Positions 12,161 to 23,016 of a stretch of DNA of 64,000 bases are shown here, one piece after another. The stretch is from contig OZ234496.1 in NCBI GenBank assembly GCA_965153455.1, forward strand, positions 13,818,304-13,882,303, in the 5' to 3' direction. The DNA comes from Sphagnum compactum. Taxonomy: Eukaryota > Bryophyta > Sphagnopsida > Sphagnales. The first letter of the stretch is position 1; each line of letters opens with the position of its first letter. The translations under genes were made by a program, and so were the position numbers. The notes beneath the pieces were generated by a model that worked only from the letters and a program-made list of their open reading frames with translations, was not told the DNA's origin and did not search any database.

Positions 12161-15100
12161 CTATTGTTGTGATGGTGCTGTTGAAGAGAGCTTCTTGTTA
12201 ACAACTCCTTGATGTACCAAGTTTGCCATAAACTTTGCCGCAACCTGTGAGCCTGCCTTGACAAACACAGCTGGAAATCCAAGGGGAGCTTGGACCCAGG
12301 CTTTTTGGCCAGCTCTTGCAGCTCCACTGTATAAGATCCCTGTCCATACATGCTTCCATATGTCCCCGGCAGGGAAGTATGCATGCACTTTTGTACAGCC
12401 TTTGTCCAGGACAGGAACCACAAGTATGTCTGAACCCACCAGGAACTGCTGGTATACAATGCTCTGGACATGCTTGTCATGAGGATAGTGCAAAAACATA
12501 TGTCTGACTACTGGCATCCCAGTTGTTGCTGCCTCCTGCAATGTCAGCACTTTTTTTGTCAGCATGTTATCTTGTGATCTGACATTGGTTTTGATGAAAT
12601 TTGCAGGGCAAGGCAGGGCTGCAAGACAGCATTGCTCATGTGCCAGTAATTCCTTGGCGATCAAGCACAACAAGAAGGAACGATCGTCTACAAACAAGGA
12701 GTATTTAGATAACCTTGACAAGCTGCCGACGATAAAACTCCCAAGCTTTGTACATCTTTGCACATCGAGCAAAATGGGCAAAGGTTCTTTCATTAGAGTA
12801 GAATTGGGAATTGGCAGCTGGTATATTTCCCTGCACAACATGCAACAGTGGAGAGCATTTAGGAAATAGCCAGGTCCCAAAAGCAAATGCTTCATTTGCC
12901 AGAATGCATTCAGATGCCTCTGTGTTGGAATGCCACTTCGATGCCTGTGCTCTTTGACATTATAATCACAAATTGAGGCACCTGCTTTTATATGGGTTTA
13001 GGGTTTAGGGTTTAGGATATGGCTCTGAGAGACCTACTTCATGAGTTCTGAAAATGGTTGAGAATGCGTTGAGTTCCATCCATCTCAGCAGAAGTTCCTC
13101 ACTGCGGCGGTATCGAAGGAAGGGAAGATCAACAGTACAGTAGCCACCAATGTCACTATGGTTGAAAGCATAACCACTGAGGCCACTGGTGAGCAGTCCT
13201 GTAACAGCACTCTTGATGCCATCATGACGCTGCCAACTCACCATCTGGTCTCCTGCCCAAAACAGTGTGCTCCACTGAGGACTTCCTCGATATCCAGCTC
13301 GCATGAAAAATACCAACTGCTCCTCATCATCATCCTGATTCTCTTCATCAGTTGACAGGTCTTCTCCAGATTCAGTACACATTGTTGAGCTTTGCTTATT
13401 ACTGTGCACTTTGTGCTCTTTCTCCCACTCCTCCAAGAACTCCCTATTTAACTCTGCCCACAGCTCTGGGTACTTGTTATGAGCTGTGGCAGGGTCTTCA
13501 CCTGCATGCAGTGTTACCCCATTTGTTGTTAGCTCTTTGCAAGAACACACAATTTAATTCAACCCAAGAAAGAAGAACCCACAGCTGTGAAATTTTGTAT
13601 ATGAGCATCAGTTAGGGACATGACATGCAAGGGAAGTCTTGGCAGATATCAAAACTGGAGACTGCAACTGATCCATTCTTATATGTAGTTAGCAATGAAG
13701 ATGTACTCTGGCTTGGGTCAACATTTTGTGAAGAAGGGTTAGGGTATGTACCAGAGTAGAGGCAGGAATCAAAAGGCAAGGACTCCCCAAAATCAGCCAT
13801 CCATCCACGGACGCCAGTCTTAACCATGTCATGTAAGATACTTTTGAACCACTTGCGTGCAGCTGGGTTCGTGAGGTCCACCATGGCAGCATCGAAGCTT
13901 GTATTTGGAATCATGTAAGGTGCACCAGTGTTATCTCCCACAACCATCCCCTCATTCTTGGCATCATCAAACATATTCCGTCTTCTGTTGGGCTTCTCAT
14001 CTGTCTGGAAGGCATTGCAAGAGGATATATCAGGGAAAAGAAATTCATGACGACTGTCATCAATCAAGCAAATTCTTCTACAGGATGGGATATAACTAGC
14101 ATAATAAGCAAGCAGGATAAAGTCTATGTATCACTCACAGAGGCGAGAAAAGGATTGCAATAAGTCATAGTGCGAATGCCATGTGCTCGCAGATCTTGCA
14201 CCAGCTTTTCCCAGTCAGGATATGCTTGTGAGTCCACTTCCCAATTCCACCAGAGTTGCCACCCAATGTTGGTCTTTCTCTGGCCTACCCAGTCCTGGAA
14301 AACAGATCCCCAGTATTTTATTAGGCTTTTTTGCATTGCTGAATCTTTCTGCAGTTTAGAAATGGTGTGTACACAGATCAAGGAGGAACAAAACCATAAG
14401 TCAACTACATCGAACTTTGTATTTTTGAAATTCTTTTAGAGTAATAATGCAACATTGCAATATGTTTCAAACTCATATTTTTAGGGAAAATTTCAACTGA
14501 AATTCAAAAAAACGAAAACTTTTTAAAAATACATTAGCATCAAGGGGGCGGAGGGGGGCGGGGTGGGAACCCATCAATTTTGGTGTGAAACTGAGTTTCA
14601 CCCTGCGTTTCCTTTTGTCTTAATGCCTATATTTTCATTGCTCCTACCTCTCCAATTAGTATAATTATTCTTGAACCTTATGCATTAAATGCTGAGTTTC
14701 AGCATTTCATACCCAGATTTAACATTAAACAATTATTTTGTGATACCACTGAAAGAGGGGTTGGTGAAAGGAGGTTCAAAGACAGGGTGACTTTATGGAT
14801 AACTTTAGTATTTACATTACATGCACAACACTGATAATAACCTCAACACTAGCAATATGTTCAGCAGTAGCTCTTTTTTGAGTCATTCTTCTACACTCAC
14901 TTGGAGCCAGAAAGCAGAGAGTGGCACATCCAAGTCCTGAAGCTTCTCCCAGACTTGATGCACAGCTTGTAATCCGCCTTGCATCCCCACAATTGCACCC
15001 TTCGTAATCCAGCTCGGAAGTTCTCGCATGCGTCCCGTTGCTGCAGTGTAATGTTTGATCAGTTCTGCTGGTGTATGTCCTTGCAATATACGCCCCTGCA

Positions 15101-17760
15101 CACTACCTGCATGAACCTGTACCACTCCCTTAAACTCTTATCCATGCAACACTCAGACCACAACCCCCACAACACCCCAAGTGCAAACAACAATACCCCA
15201 AGAAGAGCTTTTGGACAATTGCAGAATTCTCTTCTTCCTCTTTTACTTTGAGCTTCTCATGTTTTGCTTCTTCTTCTTCTTCATCTTCCCTCTTGCACTT
15301 TGCTTGTTGCAATTGTTGGATATTATAAAGGACTGACTGCTACAAGAACATTCTACAGGATTTGGAATTTCCTTGAGCTCTTTCTCTCAACTCTTCATCA
15401 GATTTTTTTATAAGTGTTCAAAGGATTGAAAGAGGGACACGCACTTGCAATTGGACACGATCATGATGAGTCAAGTCGAACACTGAGTACTCGAAATTCT
15501 CCAGAAACACAGAGTGCAGATCGGAAGTCATGTAATGTGGAGAAGGAGCATACGTTGTATGCCAAGCTCCTCCTGCTCTGCAATCAGCAAATCACATTGC
15601 AAAAACAACAACAACAACAGCAAACAAGCCTCAGTTACGTCCTTCCCCTTGAAGTGTGCAAACCTCCTTCACTGACAAGACATTCTGCTCCTCGCTCGAG
15701 TAGCAGATCCTTACCTTGCAAGGAAGGAAAAATTCTGCTTGATTGACACTTAGCCTGCAAGAACCCAAATTCACAAGGAACAGATGATCTGGGATGATGG
15801 GTTGTGCTACGATCAATGTAGGTTTTCACAGAATCAATGGAGCCCAGCAAACACTTAGCTTGCAAGAACCCAAATCCACAAGGGAATAGATGATCTGGGA
15901 TGATGCATTGTGCTATGATTGATGTAGGTTTTTGCAGAATCGATGTAGCCCAGCAGACACTTAGCCTGCAAAAACCCAAATCCTCCACAAGGAGGAACAG
16001 AAGAAGAAGAAGAAGGAGATGCAGGAGGGATGATGGGAGGAGAGCAATGATGAGATGGTGAAGCAGCAGCACCTGTGGGCGACGAGGTTTGCAGCAGCTG
16101 TGATGGGTTGGTCACCACGACCAAGACCTTGTTCCTGCACCAGGATGGGGACGCGTTTCCCCTTCATGTCGAAATGCGAGAACTGCTCGCCGAATCCATA
16201 GAACCTCTCCCCTTTGTGCGAGGAGTAGGTGATCTGTATCCTGTTGAATTGCGGAAGCTGCACGTCATCGTCATCATCCCTTTGTTCCCTCAGAAGCGCC
16301 AATATGTTGCTGCTGCTGTTGGAAGAAGTTGTTCTTCTTGTACTGCTGCTCCTGCGGCTGCCGCCGCCGAACGTCCACTTCTCCTTCCATCTTTTGAACA
16401 AGAAGCTTTGCTGTTGAGCAATCGGTGACATTCCTCCCGCTGACGACCACCACCACCACCAGCTAGCTGCTGTTGTTCTCAAGACCAGCTTCAGATTCTC
16501 TCTCTTCTGCGGTACTTGGAAGTTGCATCGCTGCTGCTTCTTCCTCATCATGTGTTGCAAGCCCAGTGTTGTTGTTCTCAGCCTGCTACTGCTGCTCGCT
16601 CCTGCAAATGCCGATGCAGGTTCCTTGGACCACAGCCATCGCAATCTCTCCAGATTGAACCCTAGTCTCCCCCCACCTTGCTGCTCCTCCTCCTCCTCCA
16701 GCAGCAGCAGCTGGTGCTTCTTCTTCTCCTCCTCCTCCTCCTCCTCCTGCAAAGACTCCATGTACGAAGAATTACTCAATTCTAGTCTCTTGTAAGACAA
16801 GAATTGAGGGGAGGAGGAGGAGGAGATGCTGCTTCTTCGACAACGATGATGATCTAGAGCTTGTGGTCGATCAAGCCAGACATGAAAGCCTAAGTGGTGA
16901 TCTCTCCTCTCGCAGAACACAAGGTAGTAGCGCACACCCACAATCGGCTGCAACAACCCATCATGAAGGAAGAATCCCATCCAGCTTCTTCTTCTTCTTC
17001 TTCTTCTTCTTTCTTCTGTTTCTCCATCATTGCTGCTGCTGTTGCAATAGTAGAATGGAGGGCCATCACCAGCACCATGCTTTCTTCCTTGTTTCCGCAG
17101 CTCTGCTTGAAGCTTCAGCTGCTCCATCGCTACATTGGCATTGTTGTACAAGCAACCTGTGACCAGCACACAAGGTCCTTCATTGCTCAAGCGAGTACCA
17201 TCCGCATCGATCCTGCTCCTCAGAAGCTCTTCTTGTGCAGAAAACATCGATGAGGACATGGAGTTGTTTTGGATCCCACAAGAGGATGCAGAAGAAGAAG
17301 CAGCTGTGCCAATGGCAGTGCTGGTGGGATGAGGATGAGGAGGAGGATTCCAAGAAGAGATTTGCTCTATGGTTTGGTGACTGCACAGGAGCTCAATATG
17401 ATCATGGAGAGCGAAGGAGCCTCTGCTTTCCACAATGTCGCCATCTCCTAGAGCTGCAGAGATGAAGCTCCCGGTGCCTTGAGCTGTAGACCAAGCTGCT
17501 GTATGGGGCTGCGAGTGATGGTAGACGGAGAGAAGACAACTTCCTCCTCCACCTCCTCTGCCTCTCTCTTGTGTCTTCTTCCACTCCACTCTGAATCCAC
17601 TCCCTGCTGCAAAAGACTCTGAACTCCCCACTGTCTCTGCATCGAACAGTAACTGTCCTCTCACCAATTTCAAGCCTCTGGGTTCTCCTGGAAATGGATT
17701 GTTGACTTGAATCCCACCCAATGTCCCTCCTCCCCTCCTCCTCCTCTGATTCTCCTCCAT
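12161..17760 (-). CDS. GH31 family glycosidase, plant sulfoquinovosidase (YihQ)-like
   Basis: Eight exons join in phase: 16073-17760, 15445-15577, 14901-15116, 14139-14294, 13752-14004, 13038-13501, 12714-12830 and 12161-12535 (minus strand), giving 1133 residues. GH31 retaining alpha-glycosidases use two Asp residues. The nucleophile is seen in GWMADFGE (Asp802) and the acid/base in WAGDQMVSW (Asp900). HSDIGGY, FFMRAGYRGSPQ and WWNW are typical of the YihQ branch, which removes sulfoquinovose from sulfolipid breakdown products. Of the substrate motif residues of the E. coli enzyme (Gln262, Gln288, Arg301, Trp304, Tyr508), this protein has Gln653, Gln679, Gln692, Trp695 and Tyr936, so the sulfonate-binding Arg is Gln. 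The activity is therefore unproven. The N-terminal half is longer than in flowering plant relatives (about 870 residues by memory), with Arg, Glu, Ser and Trp runs. No clear targeting peptide is seen. The start Met is followed by a block conserved in plant relatives (NNPFPGEPRGLKLVRG). Confidence 0.88.
12994..13016. repeat. Telomere-type TTTAGGG repeats inside a GH31 intron
   Basis: Three TTTAGGG-type units lie in the intron between exons 6 and 7 of the GH31 gene, about 20 bp inside the donor end of that intron as read on the minus strand. Confidence 0.85.
15747..15985. repeat. Tandem repeat of about 105 bp in GH31 intron 1
   Basis: A unit beginning CACTTAGCCTGCAAGAACCC starts at 15747, 15852 and 15958; the last copy is cut short. 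Copies share the GATGATCTGGGATGATG and GATCAATGTAGG-like blocks. The array lies entirely inside the first intron (15578-16072). Confidence 0.9.
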
Positions 17761-20700
17761 CTGAGGAGATCTCCTTCTGCTGCTGCTAATCCTTCTTCTG
17801 AGCCGACCCTTCTTCTTCTTCTTCTTCTTCTTCCCCCAGAATCAGAATCTCAGATCCTTCCTGCCACTCAATTCTTCCTGGAAAATTAAAAGATGGGATT
17901 GTTGGTATCAATCAATCCATCCCAATTCCCCCTCCTGTCTTCTGGCTAGGCTCCAATTCTCTCTCCCTTGAATTCAAGCCTCTCTCTCTCTTTCTCCAAT
18001 CCTTTTCTTCTTCTTCTTCAAGATGAGGATGGAATCCTCCACAGCAGCAAACTCCTCCTTCTTCAAGGTGAGGTTTGAATCCTTGACTTAAGGACCAACA
18101 ACAACAACAACAACAACAAAAACAAACAAATTCAGCAATGCGCCATACACAAACATTTCACAAGCAGTGAAGAAGTCATTGCTCCCACCCAAATCCACCC
18201 AAAAAAAATTCATGCTCTTTTGTGTGTGTGTGGATGGGTGTGTGTTCAGATGGCAACTGTGATCAGCTGCAGCTGGAATCAACTCAGACAAAAACAAAAA
18301 CACTAATAACAATAAAAACCACAACAATTACAACTCCAAATACAAAAAACAACAACAACAACTACTACTACTACTACTAGTGCAACTGCAAAAACTACAA
18401 CAAATTACAAAAACAACAACTACTTCTACTACAACTAAGTACAACAACAACAACAATAATAATTTTATGTAGTTTTTATGAACTTTGTTCCTGGAGGGAA
18501 TCTCAAACTGCCAGCAGCAGTTTGGTAGCTGTTATTCTGAATCAACTGAAATGTTGCACTTCCCAAATTGCACTAGTATTGTGAATATTCATAACACTAG
18601 GCTACTAGGTACCTAGTGTTGTTGTTATGTTAATTGGAATATTTTTGGTTTGTGTTTCCCAAGTTTTTTTGGCCCTTTTTTTTTGTGTCATGTTTTTTCC
18701 ATCACCTTTTTCCCAGCCTTTGTGTTATTGTTCAAAGGCAATTTCTTTGTATGTTTCACAAGTCATATTTGAAGCCCTTCTTTATTAGTGAAGAAATACA
18801 CACACCCCCCCCCCCCCCCCCCCTCTTCTTACCCAAAAAAGAAAAGTGTTGTTTCCTTCCAAATTTTGAAGCCTTGTTTAGATCATCATCAACCAACAAA
18901 CAAATTATTTTTCCCCGATTGTTTCTTCATTTTTTAGAGCCATTTTTAGAAGAACATCAACCACTTTCTTTCATAATCTTAAATTTTTATGGAGCCTTTT
19001 TGACAATGTCTCTCTCTTCATATTATATTAAAAATATCTATCCTTTTTATTTTGAAAGAAGGGCAAAGGAGGGGGGAGTGTACAAAGACACTATGATAAT
19101 TATTGTGGGAGTAGTCTTAGCCATTGTGCCTTATTATTAGGCACAAATTATTTTGACTCCCCTCCCAATTAGAGTTTCTTTTTTCCGATTTTATTATCAT
19201 AACAAAAAAATATTTGGCCAAAAAATTGCTTACTTACTTACATGATGGGTAGGTCCGAATTCATTTGTATGCCATGAGTACACCGAAAAATGAAAGAAGG
19301 ATGTGCTTGAAAAATATAACAAGTGTCCCTTGTTATATTTCCCAACGGAGTGAAAGAAGCCCAAAAACTTGTTTTGAAAAGGATCGATATGGTGCCCACC
19401 ACACACACACACTTCCAAGACGTAGCTTGACTCTTTTGCATGAACCTTCATAAGAAGCAAGAGGTAGAGTGATGAAAACCTCGATACAATGAATGGGGTC
19501 CATTCCAGCTGCATTTGAGGTTACATGCAATGTATCTACTGCACTAAGCTTGACCACGTTCACTGCACAACATCTTTGCGTCTTCTTTGCCATTGGCAAC
19601 TCAACTCAACTCGTTCAGCCGCCAATTAAGTTTGCCAATCATTTTAGCAACTTCCTTTCCTTGCCTTTGCCACCATCATCCTATTTGTCAAAATTAATGC
19701 ACATCTCATACACACATAGGCAACAACCAAATCCAAAATAAAAAACTTCAAAACAATTTCACAATTTTCCTCATGTGTTCAAATTTATGACACATGAAAA
19801 CACGTAGGCACATATTTACGTGTGCTAACAACCAACATGCACATGAAGCTAGCTAACAACTTGTAACCTTCGTCATGTTGAAGCTTCGACTCGTAACACA
19901 AGGAAGGAGCAAGAAATCTCTTGCATAATTTCCCTTTTTGCCATTTGTCTAGAATGGTATGCCATTAATGCACTTCTTCCCACAAGAACCTTTGACTTTG
20001 AATTTATGAAAGCCACGAGGAGAATCTAGATTTGTTATAACAAAATGAGTCCCACATTATTTTTGATCTATTATAGTAGAGTTATCTGTAAAGTAACCCT
20101 GTCTTCGGGCCTGCTTTCACCCCTTATCCCCCTCTTTTAGTGGTATCTGCAAAGTAAAGAAATTTTTTATTAAATCTCAGTATGAAATGCTGAAACTCAG
20201 CAGTTAATGCACAAGGTTTGAGAGTAATTATAGTAGTTGTACAGGGAGGAAAAAGGAAAGACAGGATGAAACTCAATTTACCACCAAAATTGCCGGAAAA
20301 AACTAATCTGGGTTCGAATTATTTCCTTTTGTAAAATCTTCATTCCCAGTTACATGTTTGATGCCCTATTATATTATGCTGAAACTGACTGTTCCCACCC
20401 ACTAATCGCGGGACTTTATGAATAACTCCAGTATATAAAGAGTTTTGAGGAGGAAAAAAAATCTTAGTATTTTGAGCATGCATATTCCTCCTCCCCCCCC
20501 CCCAATCAACTTGCTTGGAGCTCCCAAAGCTTGTGGTCAAAGAGGGTAATTAGCATGTGGGTTATGTTTCACTAAGCTGGCAATTGGGTTATTATGTGTT
20601 AGTGTAGGGACCAAGAATGGGGCCATTCAGGGAACGAGGGCCCGTTGGGAGGGTGAAAACCCAGCTAGCATGGGACCCAAATTCTCAGGATCACCCTATT

Positions 20701-21138
20701 CAAGGTCCTTACCCAGCAGAGAGACCTCGAATAGGGGGTTCTAAACAGTTCAGGGCTTCGCAACTAGGTTCATCGTTGTTTAGAACCCTAATTGCTAGGT
20801 TCGTTAGGGCTCAAGCCTAAGAAGTTGCTCACATGGGTGCCTTATACAATGTGTAGGGGGACTCACGACTTTGAGAAACTGGTTGTGTTGGGTGCGTCGA
20901 GTTAGTATGAAGATCCCCTTATTGTGTGAAATTAAAATCTCAGGACACTTGGATGCACTAGGTTTTAGGGTTTGTTGTGTGCAGAATAAAGTAAAGGGTC
21001 TCTTCACCAATTGTGATTTGAGTTGCATGCAAATGGTTGTGGTTTTGAATTGAACAAACCACACCCATTTGCAAACCCCACTTGAAATCAGCCCTCATTA
21101 GTGTTGGCTTCATTGAACTCAAAAGTTCCATGTATTTC
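17761..21138. other. GH31 promoter side and intergenic DNA
   Basis: 17761-18080 is rich in CTT/CTC tracts and is the likely 5' untranslated leader of the minus-strand GH31 gene. Beyond the AAC tract lie AT-rich sequence, a poly-C run near 18805 and a GC-richer patch at 20600-20830. The open frame at 18634-19140 is Phe-rich and built on these simple tracts. No gene is seen. Confidence 0.5.
18088..18460. repeat. AAC/ACT-rich microsatellite region
   Basis: AAC runs at about 18090-18120 and 18340-18360, an ACT run at about 18360-18380, and more AAC near 18440-18460, separated by short unique DNA. The region lies about 330 bp upstream of the GH31 start codon. Confidence 0.85.
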
Positions 21139-21398
21139 ACACAAACCCAAACTTTGTGTGAGAGCTCAATCTCTTATAATTCCATCAATTTCTCACAAAA
21201 CCCAAACTTGTGCAAGAGCTTAACCTCTTATATAATTTCACGAATTTCACACAAAACCCAAACTTGTGTGAGAGCTCAATCTCTTATAATTCCATGAATT
21301 TCTCACAAGACCCAAACTTGTGCAAGAGTTTAATCTCTTATATAATTCCATGAATTTCACACGAAAACCCAAACTTGTGTGATAGCTCAATCTCGTAA
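21139..21398. repeat. Minisatellite of about 55 bp with two alternating unit types
   Basis: Five units start near 21139, 21195, 21248, 21303 and 21357. They share CACAAAACCCAAACTTGTG. Units 1, 3 and 5 continue with TGAGAGCTCAATCTC-like sequence (unit 5 has GATAGC), whereas units 2 and 4 continue with CAAGAGCTTAA/TTTAA and TTATATAATT. The order A-B-A-B-A suggests a dimer was the amplified unit. Confidence 0.85.
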
Positions 21399-23016
21399 GT
21401 ATCATGTTATTGCCTCACTTCATGAAGATCATTATTGAATCTCTAGGAGTGTGGGTTGGAATGGTTTCCTTCTCTTTTTGCCCAACCATCTCAATTCTTC
21501 CTCCATCCACCATTGCATATCTCCCCCTCAATCCTCTTCCATTGAATTTGCTCTCTTATCTAAGGTTACCCAATTTGTATGTGCCTTGTAAATGTGCTTT
21601 TGATTTTGCATTACACCCATCTAACACTATCCACCTATGCTTGGTTTGGAAATTTAGGGTTTCTTTTCTTTTCTTTTCTTTCTCATGGGCTTTTTAGTAT
21701 CCATACATAGCCTTTCATGTTCAATGGTTTTTATGTGTGACCTTTGGTAGTAGATGCACACATTAATTATGAACATGATATGATTGATACCAAAGGTTAT
21801 TGGCCAAAGGTTTGCATCATATTATGCTTGTAGCTACCAATTTTTGTTGGTCAAAAGCCAAATTTTTTTTTGTTGTCCTTTATCCTCTAATAAGCTAGGT
21901 GAAAGACTTTGCAACCTTGCCATAATTTTCAGGTAAGACTATAAAATTTTGTTTTTCATTCAATGTATCTCTTTTATTTTTATTTTTTTTCAGGAGACTA
22001 ATTGTCAATTATGTTATTTTTCTTGAATATTTTGGATTCCAAGTAGATCCCCACTAATTATTGTGTTCCTTAAAAGCACTCAACCTATGGAATAGTGCCT
22101 ATCAAACAAGAGCACATTAAATACTAATTGTTCCACAACAAAACTTTGAAGATTACATGAAAATGTTTTGATGAGATTGCAAAGAAAACACCACACCAAC
22201 ACATTGAAGGTAACAACAAAATATTTCTATGACATTGCAACGAAAATTCCACAACAAAACTTTTGAAGATAACATGAAAATATTTTGATGAGATTGTAAA
22301 GAAGACTCCACAACACTTCAAAGGTAACAAGAAATTATTTCTATGAGATTGCACAGAAACTCCACAACACTTTGAAGATAACCTGACAATTAGTGCAGTC
22401 GTAGCTCATAACCTGATGAGTGTCACCCACCAAGTTCAAGACTATCACCTTCATCACAAATAGCAGCGGCAAGCTGTGATGACTATCCACTAACTTCCTC
22501 AGTCTTCAACAGTGGGTGTAGATAATCGTATAACAATAATCGACCCAAAAATATTGGCAAACTGTTATACAAACATCTGTGTCTTGAATTTTCGATCACA
22601 TTTTTCAGAAGCAACTGGAAAGACTCTGTCATTTGTGTTGCTAGCACTCAAGAGACATGGCTAATAAAAGACAAGTGAATAGTATCCTTGTTCAAGCTGG
22701 CAACAAGCTTGTTGAGGATAAGCTTCATTTCATTGTTGCTTGTCCCTGTACAAGCAAGCATGTAAGCCTTTCAAACAAAAGACACAAAATGCTAAGATTT
22801 AGGGTTTATCCACATGAGCCCAAAAGCACATGAAGCAGTCCTTCATGCTTTATTGATAACAACCTGCTGCTAATCTTCTGTTAATCAGCAGCACCACAGT
22901 AATAATTTTTCATTGTATTCACTTACTTTGTCCATGATCCCTGGACCAGCAACATTGGTGACTTTCCAGCAGAGGTTGCAGCTATCAATAGACATGAGAG
23001 GTCACTGGACTGCATT
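21399..23016. other. Intergenic DNA downstream of the VPS52 relic
   Basis: AT-rich at first, then from about 22100 of gene-flank composition. It contains a copy of the dispersed repeat annotated at 22120-22560. No coding call is made. Confidence 0.45.
22120..22560. repeat. Dispersed repeat with internal sub-repeats (family also in PPR introns)
   Basis: 22130-22390 contains four short blocks of the form CCACAACA..TTTGAAGATAACATGAAAAT..TTTGATGAGATTGC. It is followed by a 150 bp stretch (22375-22520) with GAGTGTCACCCACCAAGTTCAAGACTATCACC and CATGA/GTGATGACT..CCACTAACTTC blocks. The second part clearly resembles 30716-30850 and partly 23756-23850; the first resembles 32300-32370. No terminal repeats are certain, so the element class is unknown. 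Confidence 0.6.

Noticed and set aside
15961-16072. C-terminal extension of the first GH31 exon frame
   Set aside because: It runs past a good donor at 16072 into the intron; splicing at 16073 restores the R-AGGAW.TTYAPSP family sequence in exon 2.
18634-19140. 168-residue open frame
   Set aside because: Phe- and Pro-rich sequence made by poly-T and poly-C tracts; no family likeness or splice context.
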